Below, piece after piece: positions 1 through 10,905 of a DNA stretch of 64,000 nt. A program made the translations under genes and the position numbers. Position 1 is the first letter of the stretch. Each line of letters opens with the position of its first letter. Source of the DNA: Mesocentrotus franciscanus (Eukaryota > Echinodermata > Echinoidea > Camarodonta > Strongylocentrotidae); contig CP137673.1 in NCBI GenBank assembly GCA_037976565.1, positions 8,271,202-8,335,201 of the forward strand, in the 5' to 3' direction. Below the pieces are notes generated by a model. That model had not been told where the DNA came from and made no database searches. It worked only from the letters and a program-made list of their open reading frames with translations.

Positions 1-94
1 CGCTTTTTGTGCCTTTCAGTGTCGTCAATGTATGTCATGTACTCTCCGCTACACCACAAACACACACACACACAGGCCTGCCTCCAGTAGATGG

Positions 95-210
95 ATTCAC
101 TTGAGCATACTTGCTTTGGAGTCCTTCTAGAGAGGAGTTCGGCTTCCTATGGATGATCAAAGAGAGCATCCCTTACCTCAGCCATTCTGGGAATTGTTTT
201 TCTCAAATGT
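95..210 (-). pseudogene. Myb/SANT-like exon remnant, copy 1 (nonsense mutation)
   Basis: On the minus strand this segment reads IPRMAEVRDALFDHP, then an in-frame TAG, then EAELLSRRTPKQV. It matches the plus-strand exon at 7205-7423 (IPKMAEVRDALSDHPEAAE), where the stop position is a sense codon. It is therefore a degraded copy of one exon. There are no recognisable flanking exons. Confidence 0.7.
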
Positions 211-354
211 CTGACTTTTTACCACCACCCTTTTTGTGCTTTTCAGTGCCTTTCAGTGTCGTCAATGTACGACATGTACTCTCCGCTACACCACAAACAC
301 ACACACAAACACACACAGACACACACACAGGCCTGCCTCCAGTACAGGGATTCA

Positions 355-503
355 CTCAAGCATATTTGCTTTGGAGTTCTTCTGGAGAGGAGTTTGGCTG
401 CCTCTGGATGATCAAAGAGAGCATCCCTTACCTCAGCCATTCTGGGAATTGTTTTTCTTTGTAGACCTAGTCCAAAAATCTCTAATGTCTGACTTTTTAC
501 CAC
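355..503 (-). pseudogene. Myb/SANT-like exon remnant, copy 2 (open)
   Basis: The minus-strand frame stays open through IFGLGLQRKTIPRMAEVRD and continues ALFDHPEAAKLLSRRTPKQI before running into low-complexity TG sequence. It aligns without gaps to the exon at 7205-7423, but the C-terminal KDKIRN part is lost and replaced by repeat-derived sequence. No splice acceptor or terminal stop comparable to the better copy is present, so I treat it as a fragment. Confidence 0.65.
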
Positions 504-595
504 GGCGCTCTTTGTGCCTTCTAGTGTCTTTAATGTACGTCATGAACTCCAGCTACACCACAAACACACACACACACACACACAGGCCTGCCTCC

Positions 596-655
596 AGTAG
601 ATGGATTCACTCGAGCATACTTGCTTTGGAGTCCTTCTGGAGAGGAGTCCGGACT
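596..655 (-). pseudogene. Myb/SANT-like exon remnant, copy 3 (short)
   Basis: Only the LLSRRTPKQV portion of the exon is recognisable on the minus strand, next to the third CA tract. Sequence beyond 655 is unrelated to the other two units, so this copy is truncated. Confidence 0.55.
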
Positions 656-660
656 TGCCT

Positions 661-1068
661 ATTGGAAATTTTGTCATTCACATAATAACAGTTTACAAAC
701 AATTAATCAAGACGTAATGAAAACATTGGAAACATCACAATATTTAAAAGGCATTTACATTATGCTCTTGGGAGTGTACCGCCCTCCTGAGCATACTGAT
801 TTGTTGATCTTTGCCATCAAGGCTTTCCTTCCAAAGCTTGATATCCTTTTGTTCCTCTCTACAGTAATCTCAAGACCAAGGGTCCCAAGTTGCCTCCTGC
901 CTTCCTATAGACTCATTTAGCTTTCTCTCCCTCTCGGTGGAGGCATCTTTTGAAGTGCAGAGTAATGGCCGCTTGCTCACCGTTTTGCTTTTGAAATTTT
1001 GCAAGTCTTGAGTCATTTTAACATGTGCTGTCACCAGCTGCAAACATTTATTCTAATGTAGTGTATCA
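661..1068. other. Non-coding stretch before the assembly gap
   Basis: I see no splice-bounded open frame, RNA gene or repeat structure here. The plus-strand open frame of about 100 codons across 621-920 starts inside the repeat unit and has no recognisable protein motif. Confidence 0.6.
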
Positions 1069-1568
1069 NNNNNNNNNNNNNNNNNNNNNNNNNNNNNNNN
1101 NNNNNNNNNNNNNNNNNNNNNNNNNNNNNNNNNNNNNNNNNNNNNNNNNNNNNNNNNNNNNNNNNNNNNNNNNNNNNNNNNNNNNNNNNNNNNNNNNNNN
1201 NNNNNNNNNNNNNNNNNNNNNNNNNNNNNNNNNNNNNNNNNNNNNNNNNNNNNNNNNNNNNNNNNNNNNNNNNNNNNNNNNNNNNNNNNNNNNNNNNNNN
1301 NNNNNNNNNNNNNNNNNNNNNNNNNNNNNNNNNNNNNNNNNNNNNNNNNNNNNNNNNNNNNNNNNNNNNNNNNNNNNNNNNNNNNNNNNNNNNNNNNNNN
1401 NNNNNNNNNNNNNNNNNNNNNNNNNNNNNNNNNNNNNNNNNNNNNNNNNNNNNNNNNNNNNNNNNNNNNNNNNNNNNNNNNNNNNNNNNNNNNNNNNNNN
1501 NNNNNNNNNNNNNNNNNNNNNNNNNNNNNNNNNNNNNNNNNNNNNNNNNNNNNNNNNNNNNNNNNNNN
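1069..1568. other. Assembly gap (500 N)
   Basis: Exactly 500 consecutive N characters. The round number suggests a placeholder gap of unknown true length. Open frames drawn across it are meaningless. Confidence 0.99.
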
Positions 1569-2185
1569 ACCGCACGAAAATTATAGACAAAGGTATAGGA
1601 GACTCGATTCGGAGAGTGTATGGTAGGTATAGGAATGACGCTCACTAAATTGTTTTGGTTTTCACCAACTGACACAACAATATTAGTAAGGCAGCCTAGT
1701 ATAGTCTAGACCCTCTGATCTAGGCCGGCAATCGCTAGCATAAAGTCAGAGCTAGAGCTACCTTTGGCTTTACATCGTCAAGGATCTACTCCTCTAACTC
1801 TAACTTCAGTCTAACTTCTAAGGCTCTAGCCTAAACTTAATAAAATTTAAAATGGCTCAATTTAACCTAAGTTTAATTTATCAGACTAATAAACAATTTT
1901 GTCTCACCTACACTGTAACATTATGCCAATGAAACATCATTCCCCGTCTCCATATTTTAATTCCAAGGATTAAGAGATACTTTCTTTGCAACAACTAAGT
2001 CATACTTTACTAGTACAATATTAGCTTTTGTGTATACTATACTAGCGTATAGCCGACGCCGTACGTACGCGTACGCGAAGCTTACGTTGATATCTAGGTC
2101 AACTAATGACCTACATCATGGACCTACATGTATGTACGCTCGCGCTGCATGCATCGCATTCGTATTCTGAAACAACTATACAATC
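1569..2185. other. Non-coding stretch
   Basis: No gene is seen. The stretch includes a short run of alternating CG/TA steps (CGTACGTACGCGTACGCG near 2059-2076) and otherwise ordinary AT-rich sequence. Confidence 0.6.
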
Positions 2186-2189
2186 TAAG

Positions 2190-2985
2190 GCCCCCTCTCG
2201 AAATGTAACTGAAACGGAGTTGATAGGCCTATGTGAACTCTGGGAATGTAAATGTGATTAGTGTTGATTATAAGCAGTCGAGGGATTATTAGACGGGGTA
2301 GAGTCAAGCCGGGTGACGCCCGAAACAATCAAGATGGATAAACAAGCGTGTAATAACGGATATTTTATTTCTGTTGCGTAACACCTAAACCAACGAGTTA
2401 CTTTTACAAATTGCTTGAAAAAACACGAGCCTCTTTAATCGTTATCCTCTTTTTTTTTTTAAGGGAGGGGTGATGGGATGGAAAAAGAGAAAGAAGAAGG
2501 GGGAAATGAAGAAGCTGAGAGGGGGAAGAGGAGGAGAAGAAAAGGAAGGAGAAGAAAAAGAAGAAGAAAATCTCAATAGAAAATAAAACAGACACACACG
2601 AAACAAGCAGAGAACTTTATCAATTGGAAATTCCAATTTTTCGCCAATTAATTGAATGTTTAAATGACAAAAGAGCGGTCATAAATTTCATATTATGTTT
2701 CAAGTGTTTCTAAACAAAGGGCTTGGAGTCAAGGTGTCTGGCAACATGTTGTTATCTCAGAAGTTATTTATAAACAGATCTGTTCATTCTGTTGCACGCG
2801 GTAAGATCACGTGATCTTAGAAGTGATGATTGAACCTTCGAGAGGGAGAGAGAGAGAGAGAGAGAGAGAGGGGTTGAAGTTCTGACCCGAAAAATAAGTG
2901 CGTGCATTAAAAAAATCTTTACTTCATCATCTTTTCTGTTTTGTATTTCTTTGTTTCACCTTCTCTCCAGATATATATATATATC
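2190..2985 (+). repeat. Segmental duplication, copy 1
   Basis: This block matches 3705-4385 in the same order. Shared landmarks are TGAAACGGAGTTGATA, GATGACGCCCGAAACAATC-type sequence, TAACGGATATTTTATTTCTG, a purine-rich AAGAAGAAAA stretch, ACAGACACACACGAAACAAG, GATCACGTGATCTTAGAAG, a GAGA tract, and a TATA tract. Copy 1 has a longer purine-rich segment and a longer (GA)n tract. No coding potential is visible in either copy. Confidence 0.85.
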
Positions 2986-2999
2986 CTTCTCTTGTTCCT

Positions 3000-3325
3000 T
3001 ACGGTTCTAGGAGATTTACCCCCTGGGCAATCATCCCCGGCCAATTACCAGCGGACAATACCCGTGGACATTTACCCGAGGACAATTACCCCTTGCACAA
3101 TCACCCCCCCGGGATTCCTCCCCTAAAAAAATATTTGCTTTTATTACCAACTTATTATCGGGTGGACTTCCTTTAATGAACAGGGAGGGGGTTGTCTTCA
3201 GGGTGTAATTTCTTAAGTGGTGGGGAAAATTGTCGCCTGGGGGTGGTCACTTTCCGGGGTTCATTGTCCCGGGGCGGTTGTCTTTGGGGGCAGGGTAGTT
3301 TTCCGGGGTAATTGTCCTGAAACAT
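3000..3325. repeat. Degenerate GGACAATTACCCC minisatellite in inverted halves
   Basis: The left half (3020-3120) repeats a short unit like GGACAATTACCCC. The right half (about 3200-3325) carries its complement (GGGGTAATTGTCC, GGGGTTCATTGTCCC). Together they form an imperfect palindrome with a spacer around 3125-3185. No gene is seen. Confidence 0.65.
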
Positions 3326-3700
3326 TATTTGTTTCAATTCATTTTAACTTTGTATACGTTGTTGGCATTACTGTGAACATCAATTATAATAAGTAACATC
3401 ATCATCATCATTGTTATTATTATTCTTTGCTTGTCAAATTGTCGAAGAACTGAGACTCCCACCCCCCTCCGATTGCAACAAAACGGAATTGACATGTAAT
3501 TAAATGGACTCTGGGGATGGGTAGATCAGTTGTGCGTGTGTGTCTGAGTGAAAAGAATTATGAGGCACCGTAAATGGATTTAAGTTGGCATCCCATGGTC
3601 CGTATATGTGCATGTGTGTCCGAGTGAAAATCATGAAATATGCTTCTTTATTTCTTGACAAAATAATATTGATAATCGTTATGAAACTACTATACAACTA
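3326..3700. other. Non-coding spacer between duplicated blocks
   Basis: AT-rich with a short ATC/ATT tract near 3399-3423. A 40-base direct similarity (GTGTGTCTGAGTGAAAA and GTGTGTCCGAGTGAAAA) lies at about 3537 and 3614. No coding sequence recognised. Confidence 0.5.
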
Positions 3701-3704
3701 CCCT

Positions 3705-4385
3705 CCTCCTCGATATGCAACTGAAACGGAGTTGATATGTATTATGTGAACTCTGGGAATGTACATGTGATTAGTGTTGATTAAAAGCAACCGAGGGATT
3801 ATTAGACCCGGGGATAGGATTCAAGCCGGATGACGCCCGAAACAATCGAGATGGATCAAAACAAGCGTGTGATAACGGATATTTTATTTCTGTTGCGCAA
3901 CACCTAAACCAACGAGTTACCTTTCACAAATTACTTGAAAACACGTGCCTCTTTATCCCCTTTAAAAAAAAAAAGAGGTGGGGGAGAAGAAGAAAAGGAA
4001 CGAGAAGAAAAAGAAGAAGAAAATTTAAATAGAAAATAAAACAGACACACACGAAACAAGCAGAGAGCTTTATCGATTGAAATTCCAATTTTTTCGCCAA
4101 TGAATTGAATGTTTAAATGACAAAGAGAGTAAATTTCACATTATGTTTCAAGTGTTTCTAAACAAAGGGCTTCGAGTCATGGCAACATGTTGTTATCTCA
4201 GAAGTTATGTATGCGCGCGGTAAGATCACGTGATCTTAGAAGTGATGATTGAACCTTCGAGAGAGAGAGAGAGAGAGAGAAAGAAGTTCTGCCCCGAAAA
4301 ATAAGCGTGCATGTTTTAAATCTTTACTTCATCATCTTATCCGCTTTTTCTTTGTTTCACCTTCTCTCCAGATATATATATTTTA
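3705..4385 (+). repeat. Segmental duplication, copy 2
   Basis: Second copy of the 2190-2985 block in the same orientation, about 1.5 kb downstream. It is shorter mainly because the purine-rich and (GA)n tracts are contracted and part of the sequence before the CACGTG palindrome is missing. Confidence 0.85.
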
Positions 4386-5935
4386 TATTTTAATTGTCCT
4401 GATACGGTTCCTTACATGTATATTTATTGATGTACAATTATTCTTATTTATCTTTCCTTCTCTCATTTTCTTTCCTCATGTCTTTTTCAAAGTCTTTCCT
4501 CCTCTCGTTCCCTGTATTCATGTCTTAATTCCTTGTTCCTTCTCAATTCTATCAATCATGTTTTTTGTTCATATCCTTATTTCTGTCCATATTTAGTTCT
4601 TTGTAAATCATTCTTCTGGTTTCCTTCGAAAATGTGTTTACTTTATGTATTTCTTAGATTTCTTTCTATCATTTTCTCAATCCTCATGTATTTCTTTATT
4701 TCCTTATGTATTACTCTAATTTTGATTTTTGATTTTCCATCTATATTACGTATTTCATTGTTACTATGTTTATCGTCATGCTATCTTGACTTGTGTGTGT
4801 ATTTATATACAAATATATTTTTGAGGGGCTCTCTCTACACCATCATTTCAATCATCACCATCATTATATGCAGCCATCATTTTCATCATCGTCCATCAGT
4901 ATCATCATCATTATCATCATCATCATCATGCACTACGGTCACCATCGATGAATCGGCGTCATCAGAACAACGCAACATCTCTTCAGTAACTGGGCAATAA
5001 CTTTCCTTTTCCACACAAAGCGATCCCCTTTGAAATTTGAATTTGTTTACTGAAGCTTTGTTCCGTGAAGTTGCCCACCCCCTTTAGACATGCCGCCGCG
5101 GTTTGTACAAAGAACAAAAAAGGCGCAAACCTTGATAGTTGTAGCAAATGACAGATCTTCGTCGTCTGGGTAAAAAAAAATAAGCGCATCATGACCTGTG
5201 ATTGGACCGCTCATATAATTGACGTCACATGATAATTTTATGAATGAAACTGTTAAAACGAACCTCCTTTGCTTTCGCGCTGGATTGCAAGTAATACCGT
5301 ACATTTTCCCTTTTAGAATAGATGGATTATGACAGACAGCCAGACATGATTTTGAGTATTTATATTACAATCATTATTTATATCGTCATGTATTTTGACT
5401 TCAGAAGGTTATTGTATCTCGAATCTTTCCTAAAATTTCAAGAAATTGCAAGGACCGCCTCGACCTCTTTGATGATTTGGCGCAAGAGAACGTGATGGTA
5501 TTTATACTTTCAAGCGTTTCAAGCCGTCATTTTGGCACCGACCTAAGAACGCATGGGGATCGAGGGGAGTCCGAGTCCTAGCCTTGTTCGCCTAATGGAC
5601 AGGGCTATCTGCATGACTTCGTTTGAAACATTGATGATTTTAAAATGTAGTTGAGTGAGGCATCACTAGTTTATCTGCATGAATTGGATTTTATCTCCAC
5701 GTATAATGGACTCCTCCTTGATAAGGGAATGTCAAGGAAATTATAAACATTATGTATGCCTTATTACTGGTTGTAGTTTGTCACTTAATAAGCTTCATAA
5801 GAATCATAGATCGGGTAATTATTAACGGCCATGTGATTTTAAGAATTCATTATTTTAATATCGGATTTGTGTGTGATTTTCAATCTCATCGCGTGCAGTT
5901 GCTTCAAGAAAAGACAGATTAGCTGAAAGTAAGTA
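4386..5935. other. Non-coding region with an ATC/CAT tract and a candidate untranslated exon end
   Basis: The region contains T-rich sequence, an ATC trinucleotide-like tract (about 4845-4930) and unremarkable AT-rich DNA. A good donor site (GAAA|GTAAGT, cut after 5928) could end a 5' untranslated exon for the Myb-like gene whose last exon lies at 7205, but I cannot show the link. Confidence 0.4.
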
Positions 5936-6039
5936 CTTATATTTATAAGTTATAATTATTTTGATGTTTTACAATTATATATTTTATTTTTTTTCTCAAT
6001 CATAACGGTAAGGTCCAGATAAAGAAAAGTGAAGGCAAA

Positions 6040-6130
6040 CTTTAGCCAGATTTGGGGAGGTTGATGAATGTCAGTTTAATTAAAAAATTGATCCTCATAT
6101 CAGACAGTTATTTTTGTCAATTATGTAAAT
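6040..6130 (+). repeat. Dispersed repeat, copy 1 (partner at 12505-12575)
   Basis: The segment with GATGAATGTCAGTTT, TTAAAAAATTGATC and CAGACAGTTATTTTTGTC matches the sequence near 12505-12575 (CAAATGTCAGTTTTATTAAA, CCAGACGGTTATTTCTGTC). This points to a dispersed non-coding repeat family. Confidence 0.5.
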
Positions 6131-6517
6131 AGCCGACTGGAGAAAGAAAACGGCGGTACACGAAAGTTGACGTCAAAGTGAAGAGACAACTGCCCATTTG
6201 ATTGACAATACAAACCAAGAAAAATAATTGCCACTTACATTGTAAATTGATTTTATTTATTTCCTTCCGTTTTGTTTATTTCAACTTGGTCAACTGGGAA
6301 TCAAAGCAATCAAATCAACCACCCTTTTGCTTTGCAAAGTGAACTATTATGACGTTTGTAGATAACCATTATGACGTCACAAAGCCTCGTGGCACTGCAC
6401 GCAGATGCGCATCCTTCACAAACATTGCGCGCATAGTAACGGCGCATAGCAACGAACATCGTGAACTTCTCGCAGTTCGGTGCTTACCCGAATTCCGCGC
6501 GTGCGTTATGTTTAGCT

Positions 6518-6583
6518 GCCCGAAATCTGCCCGAAATCTACCCGAAATCTACCCGAAATCTGCCCGAAATCTGCCCGAAACTT
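6518..6583 (+). repeat. 11-bp minisatellite, six units
   Basis: Six consecutive 11-bp units of the form [GA]CCCGAAATCT, the last one variant. A plus-strand frame through it encodes a repeating PEIYPKSARNL-type peptide, but no gene context supports translation. Confidence 0.85.
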
Positions 6584-6768
6584 TGCAATTTGACGCTGAA
6601 AAGAAGAAACGAACCTCGGGTAGCGCCCGAGCGGGCAATGGACTCCTGCCCGCGCCCGCAGCCCGCTGCCAAAACATTTAGGCAGTAGTGTAGTGTATCA
6701 GACATGACTGCCTGAATGACGGAGGCGATCTCCTTCTTTTCCTTAGCCAATTTTGTTTTGTCAGCCAT
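6538..6768 (-). CDS. Possible 5' coding fragment, unrecognised
   Basis: A minus-strand ATG at 6768 opens a frame beginning MADKTKLAKEKKEIASVIQA, a charged, helix-prone start with a purine-led ATGG context. After about 35 residues the frame enters the GC-rich and minisatellite sequence at 6518-6660, so only the first part could be genuine. I recognise no family. It may be the start of a gene truncated by the repeat, or chance. Confidence 0.25.
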   Translation of the reverse strand: MADKTKLAKEKKEIASVIQAVMSDTLHYCLNVLAAGCGRGQESIARSGATRGSFLLFSVKLQSFGQISGRFRVDFG

Positions 6769-7204
6769 AGTTTGTAACGGGTTGATAGTTAGAAACAAAA
6801 CAGGCAAAATTGCTTCAAAAATTCTACAAATGTGGGTTTAAGCAGTAATTGCAGCAGCATAAGCATCAGCATTATGAATATCATCACCATCATCATCCTC
6901 AACTTCAGTTTTACTTCCAGCAGGTCACTTACCAATGATTCCGACCTATTACGAAATCGAATACTATGACTGAGAAATTGAGCTCAAATTTTTGTTGCCC
7001 TATAGAAAACAAATTTGACTTGAAAGATGATGATCATGCGGCAGAATCATTGGATATCATGGTCAAAATGGAAACAAATTTGTATAATCATTCATTTCAA
7101 CTCGTTCTTTTTTTTATAGCTGAAAGTCAAATGACATCAGCTTTTTAAATGTAACCAGGACGCATCTCTCTTTTTTCTCTTACCTAACTTAGTTCAGTTC
7201 ACAG

Positions 7205-7423
7205 GGTGACGAATCTACATCAGGTTCGAGGAAAAGATTCAGCGAGCAAGAGATGGAGGCAATAGACGAAATCTTTGGACTGAGTCTACAAAGAAAAAAG
7301 ATTCCCAAAATGGCTGAGGTGAGGGATGCTCTGTCAGATCATCCAGAGGCAGCCGAAATGCTCTCCAGAAGAACTGCAAAGCAAGTTAAGGATAAAATCA
7401 GAAATATTGTAAACCATCTTTGA
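7205..7423 (+). CDS. Terminal exon encoding a Myb/SANT-like domain
   Basis: A pyrimidine-rich tract ending in CAG (7202-7204) precedes an open frame that begins GDESTSGSRKRFSEQEMEAI and ends at TGA 7421-7423. The segment FSEQEMEAIDEIFGL, IPKMAEVRDALSDHP and RTAKQVKDKIRNIV has the spacing of a helix-turn-helix Myb/SANT-like domain: an acidic first helix, then RR.AKQVKDKIRN as recognition helix. AATAAA at 7603-7608 follows at a suitable distance, so this looks like a last exon with its 3' untranslated region. Upstream exons are not identified. Minus-strand relatives of this exon occur three times at 95-655, so the family is multicopy. A DNA-binding role is inferred from the fold only. Confidence 0.6.
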   Translation, partial: GDESTSGSRKRFSEQEMEAIDEIFGLSLQRKKIPKMAEVRDALSDHPEAAEMLSRRTAKQVKDKIRNIVNHL

Positions 7424-7602
7424 ATTTTGTACAATAACTCTGTTGCACGGCGAAAACATAAATTACAAGTTAGACATTTCGTCGATATCGAAGACACCGG
7501 TGTTTTGTAGATGGCCTAATCAAGGAGCTAGCTGAGAGAGCAATTAGTATTTACATAAGCTTGTGTTTTTAGTTAATGTGTTTGAGTTTGAGTTTTACAC
7601 TA

Positions 7603-7608
7603 AATAAA
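7603..7608 (+). terminator. Polyadenylation signal AATAAA
   Basis: Canonical AATAAA 180 bases after the TGA of the Myb-like terminal exon, followed by AT-rich sequence. Confidence 0.5.
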
Positions 7609-7854
7609 AAGATAAATATTTATATAATTTTAATGTTAGTGCTCATTCATGTATAAAATTTGTACTTAAATGTCACTAATTGAGATTAATGTGGTGTAGG
7701 CTGGTATAAGCTCTGTGTATTTCTTTTAGGCCTACGTTATCTTGTATCTGCTCCTTAGTATTCATACCTTTGGATATTAAGAGATAGTCAAACGGTAGTT
7801 TAGTAAGGGTAGTGCAGTCATGGAGATTATCTATTAGAAAATAAATCTTAAAAT

Positions 7855-8036
7855 AATAATAAATGCCGAAATTATTGTTATCATAGTTTTTATAATTATT
7901 ATATTTTGTATTATTATGATTATTATAAATATTTTTATTATTATCATAATTTTGTAGTGTCATCATTATTATTAATGTTAGTATTACTATTATTATTATT
8001 ATCATCTTCATTATAATGACAAAAGAATAAAAGGAT
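7855..8036. repeat. ATT/AAT trinucleotide-rich tract
   Basis: Impure runs of ATT, TTA and ATC over about 180 bases, directly before the GATA/GGAT array. No coding frame. Confidence 0.7.
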
Positions 8037-8925
8037 ACACAAGTGGATGGAAAAAATAAAAATAAAAGGATAGGTCTATAGATAGATGGAAAACAATTAT
8101 CAAGAAATAAGAGATAGATAAATGGAAGGATATCTAAAAATGGATGTATAATGATAGAAGAGCAGAATGATAAAATATTGGAAGGTGACAGATTATTTAT
8201 TCCATAATAAATCTTGAAAGAATGATGAATACAAAATTTGTTGTCGTCATTATTATCATTATTATTATCATTATGACGAAATAATAAAAGGATATACAAA
8301 TGGATGGAATGAAAGAAGAACAGAAACATTTAGTGATGGATGGATGAAATGATACTAGAATGGAAGTTATGGAGATGGATGGAAGATGGCAGAGATAGAT
8401 GGATGGAAAGAAAGAAGAATGGAAGGATATAGAAAAGGATGGATAGATGTAATGATACAAGAACAGAAGGTTATAGAGATGGATGGATGAAATTATAGAA
8501 GAATGACAGGTTACTGAGATATATGGATGGGATGATATAGAAGAATGGAATGATAGAAAAATAAGATACAAAGGTTAATGTTTGAAATGATACAAAAATG
8601 AAAGGATAAAAGATGAATGGAAGGAGAGATAGATGGATGAAATTATAGAAGAGTAGAATGATAGAAGATCGGAAGGTGAAAAAGATAAATGTATGGAATG
8701 AAAGAAAACTGGAAGAAATATATATGGATAAAATGATTGCAGCATGATAGGTTGCAGAGATAGACGGATGGGATGATAGGCCTATATAAGAATGGAAGGA
8801 TGGGATAATAGAATGAAAGGTTACAGTGATACTTGAATGGAAGAATATAGAACTGGATGGATAGCATGATAGAAGAAAGAAAAGTTAGAGTTAGATGGAT
8901 GGAAGGATAGCGTGATGGATGGATA
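8037..8925. repeat. GGAT/GATA-rich array, purine-rich on the plus strand
   Basis: Degenerate units of about 40 bp built from GATGGATGGAATGATA, GAAGAATGGAAGGAT and GAGATGGATGG. Long minus-strand open frames here come from repeat composition and are not genes. The array changes strand near 8925, where the complement of the same unit begins. Confidence 0.85.
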
Positions 8926-10905
8926 TTTTTCTTTCATTCCACCGATCTATTTCTGTTACTTTTCGTTCTATATTATCACATCCTTCTATCTCTTTAAACT
9001 TTGATTCTTCTATCATTTCATCAATCTATCTCTATATCCTTCAATACTTCTTTCATTCCATTCATCCATCTCTTTATACCCTTTCATCCTTTTATCATTC
9101 CAACCAGATCTCTGTATTCTCCCATTCTTCTTTAACTTCCATCCATCTATCTCTATACGTCCGTTCTTCTATCAATCCGCTCATTTATCTTTTCATCCAT
9201 CCCTCGCTATACTCTTCCTTTCTCCTATATTATCCCATCCTTCTATCTCTTCAAAATCTCTATCTCTACTCTATCTCTCTATCTCCATCCATCGTTCACA
9301 ACTCGATCTCACTCTATCTCCATCCATCTATCTCTACTCTATCTCTACTCTACTCTATCTTTTATCTCCATCTATCTCTCAGTGGTCTACCTCTACTCTC
9401 TCTCCATCTCCATCTATCTCTCTCATCTCGATCTCTACTCTGTCTCTCTCTCTCTCTGTCTCATCTCAATCTCTACTCTATCTATTTATCTCCATCTATC
9501 TCTCAGTAGTCTACATCTACTCTATCTCTCCATCTCCATCTATCTCTCACTATTCTATCTCTACTCTATCTCTGTCTATCTCTCTCATCTCAATCTGTAC
9601 TCTATCTCTCTATCTCAATCCATCTATCTCTCTATCTCCATCCATCGTTAACTACTCTATCTCTCTATCTCCATCCATCTTTCACTACTATATCTCTACT
9701 CTATCTGTCTCTATCTCCATCCATATTTCACGACTCTATCTCTACTCTATCTCTCTCTATGTCCATCTCTCTCTCTCTCTTTCATCTTAATCTCTACTCT
9801 ATCTCCCTATCTTGATCCATCTATCTATACTCTATACCTCTATCTCCATCCATCTATCTCTACTCTATTTCTCTATCTCAATCCATCTTTGACTACTCTA
9901 TCTCTACCCTATCCCTCTCTATCTCCATCTCTACTCTATCTATTTATCTCCATCTATCTCTCAGTAGTCTACCTCTACTCTATCTCTCCATCTCCATCTA
10001 TCTCTCACTATTCTATCTCTACTCTATCTCTCTCTATCTCCATCCATCTATCTCTACTCTATCTCTCTCTCTATGTCCATCTCTCTCTCATCTCAATCTC
10101 TACTATATCTCTCTATCTCCATCCATCCATCTCTACTCTATCTCTATGTCTATCTCACTCTCTCATCTCAATCTCTAGGCCTACTCTCTCTCTCTACTCT
10201 ATCTCTCCTCTATCTCTACTCTTACTCTACACTATCTCTCTACCCATATCTATCTATCTCTACTCTATCTCTATTCTATCTCTCTATCTCCATCCATCTA
10301 TCTCTGCTCTATCTCTATATCATCATCCATCTATCTCTACTATATCTCTCTATCTCCATCCATCTTTCGCTACTCTATCTCTACTCTATCTCTCTATTTT
10401 CATCTGTCTCTTACACGTTCGGTTCTTCTATCAATCCACTCTTTATTCTTTTCATCCATCCATCAATCTACCCTTCCATACTCATATATTTCCCATCCTT
10501 CTATCTCTTTAAACTTTCACTCTTCTATCATTTCATCCATCCCTCTCTGTCACTAATCCATTCTTCTATCATTTCATCCATCCATCTCTTTATACCCTTC
10601 CGTCCTTCTATCATTCCAACCAGATCTCTATATTCTCCCATTCTTCTTTAACTTCCATCCATCTCTATACGTTCCGTTCTTCTATCAATCCATTCATTTA
10701 TCTATTCATCCATCCATTGCTATACCCTTCCATTCTCCTATATTTTCCCGTCCTTCTATCTCTTCAAACTTTCATTCTTCTATCATGTCATCTATCTTAT
10801 CTATTTCCTTCAATTCTTCTTTCATTCCATCCATCCATCTCTGTCACTATATTCAATTCTTCTTTCATTCCTTCCATCCATCCATCTATGTAACTACTCC
10901 AACTT
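8926..10905. repeat. CATC/CTAT-rich array, complement of the preceding array
   Basis: The outer parts (8926-9240 and 10405-10905) repeat TTCATCCATCCATCTCT and CTTCTATCATTCCA, the reverse complement of the 8037-8925 unit. The core (9241-10400) has degenerated or expanded into shorter CTATCTCTA and CTCCATCCATCTATCTC units. Plus-strand frames rich in Ser, Leu and Tyr over this span are translated repeat. Confidence 0.85.

Larger units (their letters stand above)
1..660 (-). repeat. Three tandem units of about 250 bp, each with a CA/TG tract and a Myb-like exon remnant
   Basis: A unit of roughly 250 bp repeats three times. Each has a (CA)n tract followed by the constant segment GGCCTGCCTCCAGTA and then a block that, read on the minus strand, encodes part of a Myb/SANT-like domain. 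CA tracts lie near 59-76, 296-330 and 560-583. The same exon occurs better preserved on the plus strand at 7205-7423. The arrangement looks like local tandem duplication of an exon plus flanking intron, with microsatellite growth beside it. The third unit diverges from about 650. Confidence 0.8.

Noticed and set aside
1025..1675. Open frames across the N run
   Set aside because: They are made almost wholly of unknown bases and carry no information.
6518..6583. CRISPR-like array
   Set aside because: The 11-bp units are contiguous with no spacers, in an animal genome.
7676..10651. Several long frames rich in Ser, Leu, Ile, Tyr or His
   Set aside because: They are translations of the ATT, GGAT and CATC/CTAT arrays, open only because the repeats lack stop codons.
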